This document shows positions 15,118 to 26,389 of a stretch of DNA of 64,000 nucleotides, in pieces (position 1 is the stretch's first letter; each line of letters begins with the position of its first letter). The notes beneath the pieces were generated by a model. It worked only from the letters and a program-made list of their open reading frames with translations. It was not told the origin of the DNA and ran no database searches. The position numbers and the translations under genes were made by a program. The DNA comes from Sphingomonas_E sp042693015 (GTDB lineage Bacteria; Pseudomonadota; Alphaproteobacteria; Sphingomonadales; Sphingomonadaceae), in contig NZ_CP170544.1 in assembly GCF_042693015.1 (NCBI RefSeq), positions 1,426,001 to 1,490,000 on the forward strand, in the 5' to 3' direction.

Positions 15118-17520
15118 TCAGACCTTGTTCTGGGCGAGCGCGTCGCGCGCTGCCTCGGCAAGTTGCTGCACCGAGAAGGGCTTGGCGAGGAAAGCGACGC
15201 GGTCCAGATCGATCGACCGGCGGAGCTGCTCCTCGGCATAGCCCGACATGAAGAGGATCGGCAGATTGGGGAATTTCTCGCGGGCATGGCGGACCAGGGT
15301 TGGCCCGTCCATGGTCGGCATCACGACGTCGGACACGAGCAGATCGATCTCCTCGCCGCCCTCTTCCGCCGTCGCGTCCAGCACTTCCAGGGCTTCCTCG
15401 CCATTGGCGGCGGTCAGCACCTTGTAGCCCTGTCGCGATAGCGCCCGTTCCGCGACGGCGCGGACCATGTCCTCGTCTTCGACCAGCAGGATCGTGCCCG
15501 TGCCCCACAATTCGCCCTGCTTGGGCTTCTTGGGCGGCGGCGGCGCATCGACGACGGGATCGGCGCGATGGACGGGCAGATAGATGACGAAGCTCGTCCC
15601 CACGCCGGGCTTGGAATCGGCGAAGATGAAACCGCCCGATTGCTTGACGATGCCATAGACGGTGGACAGGCCAAGGCCGGTGCCCTTGCCCACTTCCTTG
15701 GTGGTGAAGAAGGGCTCGAAGATCTTGCCCAGCAATTCAGGCGGAATGCCGGTGCCGGTGTCGGACACGCTGAGCGCCGTATAGTCGGCGACGGGCAGGA
15801 TATCGCTGTTCAGCCGGCGAACCTCGGCGGCCGTCACCGCATAGGTCTGCACCGTCAGCGTGCCTCCCCCATGCATCGCATCGCGGGCATTGACCGCAAG
15901 ATTGACGATCACCTGTTCGAGCTGGCCCGGATCGGCACGCACCTGGCCGAGATTGCGGCCATGCTTCACCACCAGCTTCACCTGTTCGCCCATCAGGCGC
16001 TTGATGAGGTTGGAGATTTCCGAAATGACGTCGGGAAGCTGCAATATCTGGGGGCGCAGCGTCTGCTGGCGAGAGAAAGCGAGCAACTGCCGCGTCAGAC
16101 CGGCCGCGCGGTTCGAATTCTGGCGGATCTGCTGGATGTCGTCATAATCGCTCTCGCCGGGGCGATGGCGCAGCAGCATCAGATCGCAATGGCCAATGAT
16201 CGCGGTCAGAATGTTGTTGAAATCGTGAGCGACACCGCCGGCAAGCTGGCCGACAGCCTGCATCTTGGTCGCCTGCGCGACCTGATTCTTAAGGCGAGAT
16301 TCCTCGCTATTGTCCTTGAGGCTCAGCAGCGCTGCCGCCTCGCCAAGCCCGCGCGCGCCGGCGATCGTTAGCGCCACCGGCTCCTCGGGGCGATAGCGCA
16401 GGCGGACCGCAATATCGCCGGACATGCGCTGCCCGGCCGCGAAGCGCCGCACCGCATCGGCGACGGCGGCCTTGTCCTCCTTGACCACCAGATCGCTCGG
16501 ATAGAGCACCGGCTGGCCGGTCGGCAGACCGGCCGCGCGACGGAAGGCATCGTTCATGAACAGGATGCGGCCGTCGCGCTCCGCCAGCGCCAGGCCCAGC
16601 GGCAGCATCGCCAGCAGCGCCTCGATATGGCCGGATGCCGCCTCCGCCGCCGGCCGGAGCGCGGCCGCGTCATCAAGCAGCAGGAACAGGGTCGGGCTCT
16701 CGCCAATGCCGTCGTCCAACGGCACCTGTACGACACGCAGCGGCGTCGCATTCTCGCCTTCGCTGCGAAACCGGATGATATTGCGGCTGTCGTCGAGCAG
16801 ATCGGCGAAGACGTGCGCGCCCGCGTCGCCATTGTCGTCGCCCAGCGCGCGCTGCAGGAAAACCCGGTTGGCAGCGACAATTCGCCCGCCGCCATCGACA
16901 ATCGCCGCCATCACGCCGGCAGCACCCAGCCGCGTGCCGCCGTCACCGCGGACCATCCGTACGGTTTCGTCGGCAAGGTCGTTACCGTCCATCCGCCGCA
17001 GCCGCCAGACAAGGTGGTCTTCCGCCGCTCCCGCACGCGTGGCCGTCGCCACCAGCCTACCGCGGCCCGTGACAAGGCCCGCCACCGTCGCCGATCCGTC
17101 GCGCCATGCCGCACGACCTGCCTGGGCCAGCCGCTCGTCGCCATGATCGCCGATCGCCAGGCCGGGCGGTGCCGGCAGGCCAGGAAACCATTGACCATAG
17201 ACGCGGCTCGCGCAGATCAGCCGTCCAGCCCGGTCGGTGATCGCGATCGCCTCGCTCGAATCATCGATCGCCGCGCTCATCAGGCCGATATCGGCTTGTG
17301 CGTCGCTACGGCTCACGCCCTCACGCCGGCTGGCGTGGAGCATGACCAGGCCGACAGCGGCGCAGAACACGGCCAGGAATACGCCCGCCGTCACCGCGTC
17401 GCCCAACAGCCACAGCAGGATGGCCGTCGTCACGACGCCCAGCACGAACACGCCGATCAGGATCGGCCGGTCCGCCGGCTGGAAATCAGGGCTCGCAGAG
17501 GATGGAAAGGCGGTTGCCAT
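15118..17520 (-). CDS. cckA: cell-cycle hybrid histidine kinase CckA
   Basis: An 800-residue hybrid kinase. Two N-terminal membrane helices (about 20-40, 43-62) precede two PAS-like domains (about 80-300 and 285-400), HisKA with VAHDFNNIL (His432), a CckA-type HATPase (NLAVNARDAM, DTGTGIP, FEPFFTTKEVGKGTGLGLSTVYGIVKQ) and a C-terminal receiver (LLVEDEDMV; Asp731 in LVSDVVMP; Lys in LAKPF). CckA phosphorylates CtrA, here encoded at 56.1 kb, through the phosphotransferase ChpT, which is not in this window. It is somewhat longer than Caulobacter CckA because of the sensory region. It lies downstream of dapA-smpB-DUF2062 on the same strand. Confidence 0.95.
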   Translation of the reverse strand: MATAFPSSASPDFQPADRPILIGVFVLGVVTTAILLWLLGDAVTAGVFLAVFCAAVGLVMLHASRREGVSRSDAQADIGLMSAAIDDSSEAIAITDRAGRLICASRVYGQWFPGLPAPPGLAIGDHGDERLAQAGRAAWRDGSATVAGLVTGRGRLVATATRAGAAEDHLVWRLRRMDGNDLADETVRMVRGDGGTRLGAAGVMAAIVDGGGRIVAANRVFLQRALGDDNGDAGAHVFADLLDDSRNIIRFRSEGENATPLRVVQVPLDDGIGESPTLFLLLDDAAALRPAAEAASGHIEALLAMLPLGLALAERDGRILFMNDAFRRAAGLPTGQPVLYPSDLVVKEDKAAVADAVRRFAAGQRMSGDIAVRLRYRPEEPVALTIAGARGLGEAAALLSLKDNSEESRLKNQVAQATKMQAVGQLAGGVAHDFNNILTAIIGHCDLMLLRHRPGESDYDDIQQIRQNSNRAAGLTRQLLAFSRQQTLRPQILQLPDVISEISNLIKRLMGEQVKLVVKHGRNLGQVRADPGQLEQVIVNLAVNARDAMHGGGTLTVQTYAVTAAEVRRLNSDILPVADYTALSVSDTGTGIPPELLGKIFEPFFTTKEVGKGTGLGLSTVYGIVKQSGGFIFADSKPGVGTSFVIYLPVHRADPVVDAPPPPKKPKQGELWGTGTILLVEDEDMVRAVAERALSRQGYKVLTAANGEEALEVLDATAEEGGEEIDLLVSDVVMPTMDGPTLVRHAREKFPNLPILFMSGYAEEQLRRSIDLDRVAFLAKPFSVQQLAEAARDALAQNKV

Positions 17521-17632
17521 GGCTGGTCTTCATCGTCCGCCCTGCCATGTGCCGTCAAGCAATCCGTCGGCAGCACATCGGGTCCATCGACCGTCAGAGC
17601 GCAACCCGCGGGTCTGACGGCACAAATTGGCT

Positions 17633-18184
17633 CTATCGACCGCGGATGATCCGGTCGTTGCGCCGATGCCGCCACTTGCGGGCGATCCACATCCGCCACA
17701 GCACCGAAGCGAGGAGATAGCCGACCGCGGCACCCACGACGGCCACGACGACAAGCCCGAGGCCCAGGGCAGGGCCGACGTCGCGCAGCAGCCATTCGGA
17801 CCAGCCGATCACCTGATTCACATTGTCGGTCGGCAGCACCGCCTCCCCCGGCCCATGCCCCAGCATCCGGCGCCCGACCCAGTAAGCGAAGGCCCAGATC
17901 GGCGGCGTGGTGAGCGGATTGGTGATGAAGGTCGTCAAGGCCGCGACCGGCACGTTGGCCCGCGAGGGCAGAGCGAAAAGCGCCGCGAACACGGTCTGCG
18001 CAACAGGGATCAGAACGCCCACCAGCACGCCCAGCGCAACGCCGCGCGGCACGGACCGGCGGTGGAAACGCCACAGTTCGGGCAGGAGGATGCGGTGTGC
18101 GATCGGGCTCAGCCAGCGGATCGATTCGAATGTCTCGCGCGTCGGCATGTTGCGCTCTGACCAGGCGCGCATCTTCTCGAACAT
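17633..18184 (-). CDS. DUF2062 membrane protein
   Basis: A 183-residue inner-membrane protein of the DUF2062 family. The hallmark segments are RGVALGVLVGVLIPVAQT and the loop FITNPLTTPPIWAFAYWVG. Three or so hydrophobic helices lie at about 45-70, 75-105 and 145-170. The function is unknown. It starts 5 bp after smpB and therefore shares its transcript. Confidence 0.88.
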   Translation of the reverse strand: MFEKMRAWSERNMPTRETFESIRWLSPIAHRILLPELWRFHRRSVPRGVALGVLVGVLIPVAQTVFAALFALPSRANVPVAALTTFITNPLTTPPIWAFAYWVGRRMLGHGPGEAVLPTDNVNQVIGWSEWLLRDVGPALGLGLVVVAVVGAAVGYLLASVLWRMWIARKWRHRRNDRIIRGR

Positions 18185-18189
18185 CGCGC

Positions 18190-18672
18190 TTACCCCCGGT
18201 CGCGCAGCAGACGCTGCTGTTCGCGCTTCCAGTCGCGCTGTTTCTCGGTGTCGCGCTTGTCGTGCAGCTTCTTGCCTTTGGCCAGCGCCAGTTCGACCTT
18301 CGCCCGCCCGCGCGGATTGAAATAGATCGACAGCGGGATCAGCGTCATGCCCTCACGCGATACGGCGGTGCGCATCTTCTCGATCTCGCGCGCATGCAGC
18401 AGCAGCTTGCGCGGCCGCTTCGGCTCATGGTTGAAGCGGTTACCGTGGCTGAATTCGGGCACGTTGGCGTTGACCAGCCACACCTGATCGCCCTTCACCT
18501 CGGCATAGCTTTCGGCGATCGAACCCTCACCGAAGCGAAGCGACTTCACCTCGGTGCCGGTCAGCGCGATGCCCGCCTCGAAGAAGTCTTCGAGGAAATA
18601 TTCATAGCGCGCCCGCCGGTTCTCGGCGACCGTCTTCACTTTTTCGAAGGTTGCGGGCTTGGGGCGGGCCAT
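18190..18672 (-). CDS. smpB: SsrA-binding protein SmpB
   Basis: A 160-residue SmpB, the tmRNA partner in trans-translation that rescues stalled ribosomes. Typical motifs: ENRRARYEYFLEDFFEAGI, LTGTEVKSLR, GEGSIAESYAE, FNHEPKRPRKLLLH, GMTLIPLSIYF and the basic C-terminal tail KKLHDKRDTEKQRDW needed on the ribosome. No ssrA gene was seen nearby. The order dapA-smpB on one strand is common in alphaproteobacteria. Confidence 0.97.
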   Translation of the reverse strand: MARPKPATFEKVKTVAENRRARYEYFLEDFFEAGIALTGTEVKSLRFGEGSIAESYAEVKGDQVWLVNANVPEFSHGNRFNHEPKRPRKLLLHAREIEKMRTAVSREGMTLIPLSIYFNPRGRAKVELALAKGKKLHDKRDTEKQRDWKREQQRLLRDRG

Positions 18673-18746
18673 GAACTTCTATTCTAAGGTTTCGTCACCC
18701 AAGCGGATGCCGGGGCCTCTAACGGTGGGCGTACCAGCCGCACGCG

Positions 18747-18766
18747 ATTCCGGTTCGCACCGGAAT
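18747..18766. repeat. short palindrome between dapA and smpB
   Basis: ATTCCGGT-TCGC-ACCGGAAT, a perfect 8-bp stem with a 4-base loop, followed by ATGACG. The form resembles the arm of common extragenic repeats of this group. It has no T-tract on either strand, so it is probably not an intrinsic terminator. Confidence 0.5.
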
Positions 18767-18792
18767 GACGCCAGATAGGGACGCCCGCCCCA

Positions 18793-19668
18793 TCACACCA
18801 GCCCCGCATGTGCGAGTGCCTCGTCCACCGCCTTGCGGCTTGCCTCCGACGGCCAGGTCATCGGCAGGCGCAACTCGACGGGGAAATCTGGCCGGGTGCG
18901 GCTCAGCGCGTATTTCACCGGGCCAGGTGAAGCATCGGTGAACAACGCGGTGTGCAACGGGAAAAGCCGGTCCTGCAACGCGAGCGCGCCCTTCCAGTCG
19001 CCCGACAGGCAGGCCGCCTGGAAATCGGCGCACAGCCGGGGTGCGACATTGGCGGTAACGGAGATGCAGCCCACGCCGCCCATCGCCATGAAGCCCAGGG
19101 CCATGTCGTCATTGCCCGAAAGCTGGCAGAAGTCCGTGCCGCAGGCGAGCCGCTGCGCCGCCACCCGCTCCACCTTGCCGCTCGCATCCTTGATGCCGAT
19201 GATGGTCGGGATCTTCGCGAGCTCGGCCATCGTCTCGACCGAGATGTCCGTCACCGTGCGTGCCGGCACGTTGTAAAGGACGATCGGCAGGTCGCTATTG
19301 TCGGTCAGATACTTGTAATGCGCGATCAGCCCGTCCTGGTTGGGGCGGTTGTAATAAGGCAGCACCACCAGCCCGGCCGTGGCGCCCGCGGCCTTGGCAT
19401 GCTGCATATGCTCCAGCGCCACCTTGGTGTCGTTCGATCCGCAGCCAGCGATCACCGGCACGCGGCCGGCCGCCTGCTCGATGCAGACCGCGACGACATG
19501 ATTATGCTCCTCGATCGACATCGTCGCGCTTTCGCCCGTCGTGCCGCACGGCACGAGCGCCGAGGAGCCGTTGTCGATCTGGAAATCGACGAACGTGCGG
19601 AAGGCCGCCTCATCGAACTTCCCGTCGCGGAACGGGGTCACGAGAGCCGGAATCGACCCGCTGAACAT
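18793..19668 (-). CDS. dapA: 4-hydroxy-tetrahydrodipicolinate synthase
   Basis: A 291-residue DapA, a class I aldolase that condenses pyruvate with aspartate semialdehyde in the lysine/diaminopimelate pathway. PCGTTGES lies at 40-47, Tyr132 in VLYNVPART, and the Schiff-base Lys160 in IIGIKDASG. A GTG precedes the ATG at 19668; the ATG is chosen because AGGGAG lies 6 bp before it. It is the first gene of a probable dapA-smpB-DUF2062 unit. Confidence 0.96.
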   Translation of the reverse strand: MFSGSIPALVTPFRDGKFDEAAFRTFVDFQIDNGSSALVPCGTTGESATMSIEEHNHVVAVCIEQAAGRVPVIAGCGSNDTKVALEHMQHAKAAGATAGLVVLPYYNRPNQDGLIAHYKYLTDNSDLPIVLYNVPARTVTDISVETMAELAKIPTIIGIKDASGKVERVAAQRLACGTDFCQLSGNDDMALGFMAMGGVGCISVTANVAPRLCADFQAACLSGDWKGALALQDRLFPLHTALFTDASPGPVKYALSRTRPDFPVELRLPMTWPSEASRKAVDEALAHAGLV

Positions 19669-19764
19669 CACGCACTCCCTTCACCTGCGGCCTCGGGCGC
19701 GTCATAGTGCACCATCGGACGGACCCGCTTTGTTGGAGCGGCTGATAGGGATGCCTGCCACATC

Positions 19765-21774
<2,010 letters not shown>

Positions 21775-21788
21775 TATTCGCTACGACC

Positions 21789-22277
21789 ATGAATGATCGT
21801 CCGCCCAATTACATCACGCCCGCTGGCCTCCGCGCGCTCCACGAGCGTTACGAGCACCTGTTCGGAGACGAACGACCCAAGCTGGTCGAGGTCATTTCCT
21901 GGGCGGCGGGCAATGGCGATCGCTCTGAAAACGGGGACTATATCTATGGCCGCAAGAAATTGCGGGAGATCGACCGCGAGCTGGGCCACCTCTCCCGCCG
22001 GATGAAGGCGGCCAAGGTGGTCGATCCCGCCCATCAGGCCGATCGCAGCCGGGTGTGGTTCGGGGCCACCGTCACGCTGGTCGACGAAGATGACAAGGAA
22101 CGCGTGGTCACGCTCATCGGCGAGGATGAGGCCGATGCCGGCCAGGGCCGGATAAGCTGGCGTTCCCCCCTCGCCCGCGCGCTCAAAGGCGCCACCATCG
22201 GCGACGTCCGCCGCGTCGACCTGCCCGCCGGCCCCAAGGAATGGGAAGTGCTGGGGATCAGCTATCCCGCGGGCTAA
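21789..22277 (+). CDS. greB: transcription elongation factor GreB
   Basis: A 162-residue GreA/GreB protein. The N-terminal coiled coil carries the GreB-type tip (GNGDRSENGDYIYGRKKLREID), whose acidic residues support RNA cleavage in backtracked RNA polymerase. The C-terminal FKBP-like domain ends with ISWRSPLARALKGATIGD. The YxxRKKLREID helix and the start TPAGLRALHERYEHL favour GreB over GreA. It follows the transglycosylase by 14 bp. Confidence 0.92.
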   Translation: MNDRPPNYITPAGLRALHERYEHLFGDERPKLVEVISWAAGNGDRSENGDYIYGRKKLREIDRELGHLSRRMKAAKVVDPAHQADRSRVWFGATVTLVDEDDKERVVTLIGEDEADAGQGRISWRSPLARALKGATIGDVRRVDLPAGPKEWEVLGISYPAG

Positions 22278-22291
22278 GATTTATCCCGCCC

Positions 22292-22398
22292 CCGTTCGTG
22301 TCGAGCGGAGTTCGAGCGAAGCCGAGAACGTAGTCGAGACATCCCGTCCCTGAGCACGCCATTCGCGGCCGTGTCTCGACTTCGCTCGACACAAACGG
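22292..22398. repeat. long inverted repeat between convergent greB and ppk2
   Basis: The left arm CCGTTCGTGTCGAGCG pairs with the right arm CGCTCGACACAAACGG, and the match continues inward over TTCGAG/CTCGAC with mismatches, leaving a loop of about 55 bases. It fills the gap between two convergent genes and could terminate both. The TTCGCTCGACAC core is a widespread sphingomonad extragenic motif. Confidence 0.75.
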
Positions 22399-22412
22399 AG
22401 TGGAGTGTTCAT

Positions 22413-23201
22413 TCACTCAACCTCGAAATCGGACCCGAAATTGGCTTTCGCGAGCGCAACGAGGTCCGATGAGATCGGCGGGGGCGACATCGGCACGGTC
22501 TTTTCCAGCCGATCGGCGATGAAGTTGAGCGCGGCGATGCGGGCGGCCTTCTTGTTGTTGCCGTCGATTACTTTCCACGGCGCCCAGCGCGTGTCGGTAT
22601 TTTCGAACATGTCATCCATCGCCTTCAGATAATCCATCCGGCGGGAACGGTTGCGGAAATCCTCGGCGCCCGTCTTCCAGCGCTTCCACGGGTGCTGGAT
22701 GCGCTTCTTGATCCGTTCGTCCTGGGTTTCCTGGGTGGTGTGGACGAACAGCTTGATGATCGCGGTGCCGTCTTCCTTCTGCTGCGCCTCGAATTCGTTG
22801 ATCTCGTCATAGGCGCGGCGCCACTGCTTCTCGGTCGCAAAGCCCTCGACGCGCTCGACAAGCACGCGGCCATACCAGCTGCGATCGAAGATATTGATGT
22901 CGCCATGGCCCGGCAGCCGGGTCCAGAAACGCCAGAGGAAATGGCGCTCTTTCTCCTCCTCGCCCGGCGCGGCGATCGGCCACACCTCGAAATAACGGGG
23001 GTCCCATTCGGCGGTCAGCCGCTGGATGATGCCGCCCTTGCCCGCCGCATCCCAGCCTTCGAACAGGATGATGGCGCTGCGTTTGTGGACGATATAGGCG
23101 ACCTGGATGCGGGCGAGGCGCTCCTGCACCTCGGCCAGCGCCTCATCATAGTCGCCGTCGAACTTGGCGCCCTTCTCGTAGTCCGCAAGATCGATGGCCA
23201 T
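22413..23201 (-). CDS. ppk2: polyphosphate kinase 2 family protein
   Basis: A 262-residue PPK2, a thymidylate-kinase-like P-loop enzyme that transfers phosphate between polyphosphate and nucleotides. Walker A is GWDAAGKGG (49-57), Walker B is FDRSWYGR with Asp106, and the lid module carries KKRIQHPWKRWK. It is a single-domain form. Direction of catalysis and nucleotide preference cannot be read reliably. ppk1 and ppx lie 6 kb away. Confidence 0.93.
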   Translation of the reverse strand: MAIDLADYEKGAKFDGDYDEALAEVQERLARIQVAYIVHKRSAIILFEGWDAAGKGGIIQRLTAEWDPRYFEVWPIAAPGEEEKERHFLWRFWTRLPGHGDINIFDRSWYGRVLVERVEGFATEKQWRRAYDEINEFEAQQKEDGTAIIKLFVHTTQETQDERIKKRIQHPWKRWKTGAEDFRNRSRRMDYLKAMDDMFENTDTRWAPWKVIDGNNKKAARIAALNFIADRLEKTVPMSPPPISSDLVALAKANFGSDFEVE

Positions 23202-23216
23202 GCCGTCCGCCGTCCC

Positions 23217-23317
23217 TTTTCGTCATGCTGAACTTGTTTCGGCATCCACCGTGCAACAAGCGCCGACAAGACTTGCCGCACGGTGGACCCCGAAACAAGT
23301 TCCGGGTGACGAGAAAA
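23217..23317. repeat. long imperfect inverted repeat between aspS and ppk2
   Basis: The left half (TTTTCGTCA, GAACTTGTTTCGG, TCCACCGTGC) is mirrored by the right half (GCACGGTGGA, CCGAAACAAGTTC, GTGACGAGAAAA), giving a stem of nearly 40 bp with small bulges and a central loop of about 25 bases. It begins 16 bp upstream of the ppk2 start and ends 8 bp from the aspS stop. It probably separates the two transcripts and is a recurrent alphaproteobacterial repeat type. Confidence 0.8.
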
Positions 23318-23324
23318 GCGGATG

Positions 23325-25115
23325 TCAGCCCTTCGACGGTTCGACCACGCGCAGGTTCAGCTCGCGCAGTTGCTTCGGCGTTGCCGGCGCAGGGGCCTGC
23401 ATCATCAGGTCTTCGGCCTTCTGCGTCATCGGGAAGACGATCACCTCGCGGATGTTCGGCTCGTCCGCCAGCAGCATGACGATGCGGTCGACACCGGGCG
23501 CCGATCCGCCGTGCGGCGGTGCGCCGAACTTGAAGGCGTTGATCATGCCCGCGAAGTTCGTGTCCACTTCCTCACTGCTGTAACCGGCGATCTCGAACGC
23601 CTTGTACATGATCTCCGGCCGGTGGTTCCGGATCGCGCCCGACGACAGCTCGACGCCGTTGCAGACGATGTCATACTGGAAGGCGAGGATATCGAGCGGG
23701 TCCTTGGTCTCCAGCGCTTCCAACTCGCCCTGCGGCATCGAGAAGGGGTTGTGGCTGAAGTCGACCTTCTTGTTGTCCTCGTCATATTCGAACATCGGGA
23801 AGTCGACGATCCAACAGAATTCGAAGCGCTTGGCGTCGATCAGTTCGAGTTGCTCGGCCGCGCGGGTGCGGGCGAGGCCGGCGAGCTTGGCGGCCTGCGC
23901 CTCCTTGCCGGCGGCGAAGAACAGGCCGTCGTCGGGGCCGAGGCCCAGCGCGTCGGCCATCGCGTTCATGCCTTCCTCGCCATGGTTCTTGGCGATCGGG
24001 CCGCCCCATTCGCCGCCCTTGCGGGTGGCATAGCCCAAGCCCGCAAAGCCTTCGGACTGCGCCCAGCTGTTCATGTCGTCGAAGAATTTGCGGCTCTTCT
24101 CCGCCGTTCCCGGCGCCGGGATGGCGCGGACCACATCGCCCGCCTCGACGATCGAAGCGAAGCGGCCGAAGCCCGATCCCTGGAAATAGGCGGAGACGTC
24201 GCTGATGATCAGCGGATTGCGCAGGTCCGGCTTGTCATTGCCATATTTCAGCATCGATTCCTTGTAGGGGATGCGCTTGAACGGCAGCGGCGAGACGGTG
24301 CGGCCCTTGCCGTCGAAGTTTGCAAACTCCTCGAACACGCCATGCAGCACCGGCTCGATCGCGGCGAACACGTCGTCCTGCGTGACATAGCTCATCTCGA
24401 AATCGAGCTGATAGAATTCGCCCGGCGAACGGTCGGCGCGCGCGTCCTCGTCACGGAAGCAGGGTGCGATCTGGAAGTAACGGTCGAAGCCCGCGACCAT
24501 CAGCAACTGCTTGAACATCTGCGGCGCCTGCGGCAGCGCGTAGAACTTGCCGGGGTGGACGCGGCTCGGCACCAGATAATCGCGCGCACCTTCGGGCGAG
24601 GACGCGGTCAGGATCGGCGTCTGGAACTCCGTGAAGCCCTGCCCGATCATCCGCTGGCGCAGCGACGCGATGACGTTCGACCGCAGCACGATATTCTTGT
24701 GCAGCCGTTCGCGACGCAGATCGAGGAAGCGGTAACGGAGGCGGATGTCCTCGGGATATTCGGCCTCGCCCGCAACCGGCAGCGGCAATTCCTGCGCGGC
24801 GGACTGGATCGCCACCTCGCGGGCATAGACCTCGATCTCGCCGGTCGCGAGGTTGGCGTTGGCCGTGCCCTCGGCGCGCGTCTTCACATTGCCGGTGATC
24901 GTGATGACCGATTCCACGCGAACCGCGTCTAGCGTGGCGAAGGCCGGCGAATCGCTGTCGGCGACGATCTGGGTCAGGCCATAATGATCGCGCAGGTCGA
25001 TGAAGAGCACGCCGCCATGGTCGCGCTTGCGATGAACCCAGCCCGAAAGGCGCACGGTCGCCCCTTCGTCCGAAGCGCGAAGCTGCGCGCAAGTGTGGCT
25101 ACGGTAAGCGTGCAT
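23325..25115 (-). CDS. aspS: aspartyl-tRNA synthetase
   Basis: A 596-residue class II synthetase. The anticodon-binding OB fold (VRLSGWVHRKRDHGGVLFIDLRD) is followed by motif 2 (PCFRDEDARADRSPGEFYQLD), the bacterial GAD insertion domain (about 290-420) and motif 3 (GGSAPGVDRIVMLL). The open frame reaches 25211, but the ATG at 25115 gives the usual MHAYR start. Enzymes of this alphaproteobacterial type are often non-discriminating toward tRNA-Asn, which cannot be judged here. Confidence 0.97.
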   Translation of the reverse strand: MHAYRSHTCAQLRASDEGATVRLSGWVHRKRDHGGVLFIDLRDHYGLTQIVADSDSPAFATLDAVRVESVITITGNVKTRAEGTANANLATGEIEVYAREVAIQSAAQELPLPVAGEAEYPEDIRLRYRFLDLRRERLHKNIVLRSNVIASLRQRMIGQGFTEFQTPILTASSPEGARDYLVPSRVHPGKFYALPQAPQMFKQLLMVAGFDRYFQIAPCFRDEDARADRSPGEFYQLDFEMSYVTQDDVFAAIEPVLHGVFEEFANFDGKGRTVSPLPFKRIPYKESMLKYGNDKPDLRNPLIISDVSAYFQGSGFGRFASIVEAGDVVRAIPAPGTAEKSRKFFDDMNSWAQSEGFAGLGYATRKGGEWGGPIAKNHGEEGMNAMADALGLGPDDGLFFAAGKEAQAAKLAGLARTRAAEQLELIDAKRFEFCWIVDFPMFEYDEDNKKVDFSHNPFSMPQGELEALETKDPLDILAFQYDIVCNGVELSSGAIRNHRPEIMYKAFEIAGYSSEEVDTNFAGMINAFKFGAPPHGGSAPGVDRIVMLLADEPNIREVIVFPMTQKAEDLMMQAPAPATPKQLRELNLRVVEPSKG

Positions 25116-25182
25116 GGCGTGATGTTCTTTCAACAATAGGTTGATTTTCGCGAGCGCCGCGCTTCGCGCGTGCAAGCGCGCC

Positions 25183-25210
25183 TTGTCAAGCCGCGATACC
25201 GGGCTATGCA
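25183..25210 (+). promoter_or_regulatory. promoter of rnd, predicted leaderless
   Basis: TTGTCA (25183-25188), a 16-bp spacer, then TATGCA (25205-25210). The rnd ATG begins 6 bp later at 25217, where transcription would be expected to start, so the mRNA would have little or no 5' leader. No Shine-Dalgarno sequence precedes the ATG, which fits. Confidence 0.5.
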
Positions 25211-25216
25211 CCAGAC

Positions 25217-26389
25217 ATGAACATTCATCCGCTGATTACTGATAGCGCAACGCTTGCCGCTCTCGTCGCCCGTCTCGCCAAGTCACCTTATGTGGCGGTC
25301 GATACCGAGTTCATGCGCGAGAATACCTTCTGGCCGGATCTCTGCCTGATCCAGATCGCCGACGAGCATGAGGCTGCCGCGATCGACCCCAAGGCCAAAG
25401 GCATTGATCTCACACCGCTTCTCGACCTCATGGTCAATAATGAGGATGTGCTGAAGATCTTCCACGCCGGCGGCCAGGATCTCGAAATCGTTTACAACCT
25501 GACCGGCAAGACGCCGCATCCTTTGTTCGACACGCAGGTCGCGGCAATGGCCTTGGGCATGGGCGAACAGGTCGGTTACTCGAATCTCGTCGAATCCATG
25601 CTCGGCATCAAGCTCGACAAGGGCGCCCGCTTTACCGATTGGGGCCGCCGCCCGCTGGACAAGCGCCAGATCGATTATGCGATCGGCGATGTCACCTATT
25701 TGATGGAAATCTTCCCCAAGATCCTCAATCGCTTGCGGAAAACCGGCCGGGGCCAGTGGCTCGATCAGGAAATGGAGCGGCTGGGCGATCCGTCCAACTA
25801 TGAAAATCTGCCCGAACTCGCCTGGCTGCGCATCCGCGTGCCGAGCCGCAAGGCCGACGTTCTCGGTCGGCTGAAGGCGCTGGCCGCTTGGCGCGAGCGC
25901 GAGGCGCAGGGCAAGAATCTGCCGCGCGGCCGCATCGCCAAGGACGAGACGCTGGCCGACATCGCCGCGCACCCGCCCAAGGTGCAGGCCGATCTCTCGC
26001 GAGTCCGCGGCCTCTCGCCGAGCTGGGCCACCAACGATATTGGCGGCCGCCTGATCGGCGCGATCGAGGCCGCGACCCCGCTGTCCGATGATGAAATGCC
26101 CGCGCGCGACGATCGCAAGCCCGGCCTTGGCAAGGAAGGCGCGCTGATCGCTGACCTCCTCAAGCTGCTGCTCAAGATCCGCTCGCGCGAATCGGACGTC
26201 GCTCCGCGGCTCATCGCCCGGTCGGAGGAGTTGGAGGCGATCGCCGCCGGCCAGCGCGAAGGCTTGGCGCTGCTCGAAGGCTGGCGCTACGATCTGTTCG
26301 GCAAGGATGCGATCGCGCTGGTCGAAGGGCGCACCGCCTTCAGCGTCCGCAAGGGCAAGCTGGTGATGTCGGAGCTCGTGCCGGAGTAA
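25217..26389 (+). CDS. rnd: ribonuclease D
   Basis: A 390-residue 3'-5' exoribonuclease of the DEDD family that trims tRNA and other small RNAs. Exo motifs: VDTEFMREN (Asp29, Glu31), FHAGGQDLEI and the YAIGDVTYL motif III. An HRDC domain follows at about 210-290. It is divergent from aspS with a 101-bp gap. Confidence 0.95.
   Translation: MNIHPLITDSATLAALVARLAKSPYVAVDTEFMRENTFWPDLCLIQIADEHEAAAIDPKAKGIDLTPLLDLMVNNEDVLKIFHAGGQDLEIVYNLTGKTPHPLFDTQVAAMALGMGEQVGYSNLVESMLGIKLDKGARFTDWGRRPLDKRQIDYAIGDVTYLMEIFPKILNRLRKTGRGQWLDQEMERLGDPSNYENLPELAWLRIRVPSRKADVLGRLKALAAWREREAQGKNLPRGRIAKDETLADIAAHPPKVQADLSRVRGLSPSWATNDIGGRLIGAIEAATPLSDDEMPARDDRKPGLGKEGALIADLLKLLLKIRSRESDVAPRLIARSEELEAIAAGQREGLALLEGWRYDLFGKDAIALVEGRTAFSVRKGKLVMSELVPE

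Noticed and set aside
18747..18766. Palindrome between dapA and smpB as an intrinsic terminator
   Set aside because: No T-tract; kept only as a short repeat.
23322..24932. 536-codon plus-strand frame opposite aspS
   Set aside because: Shadow of aspS, whose class II motifs are unambiguous on the minus strand.
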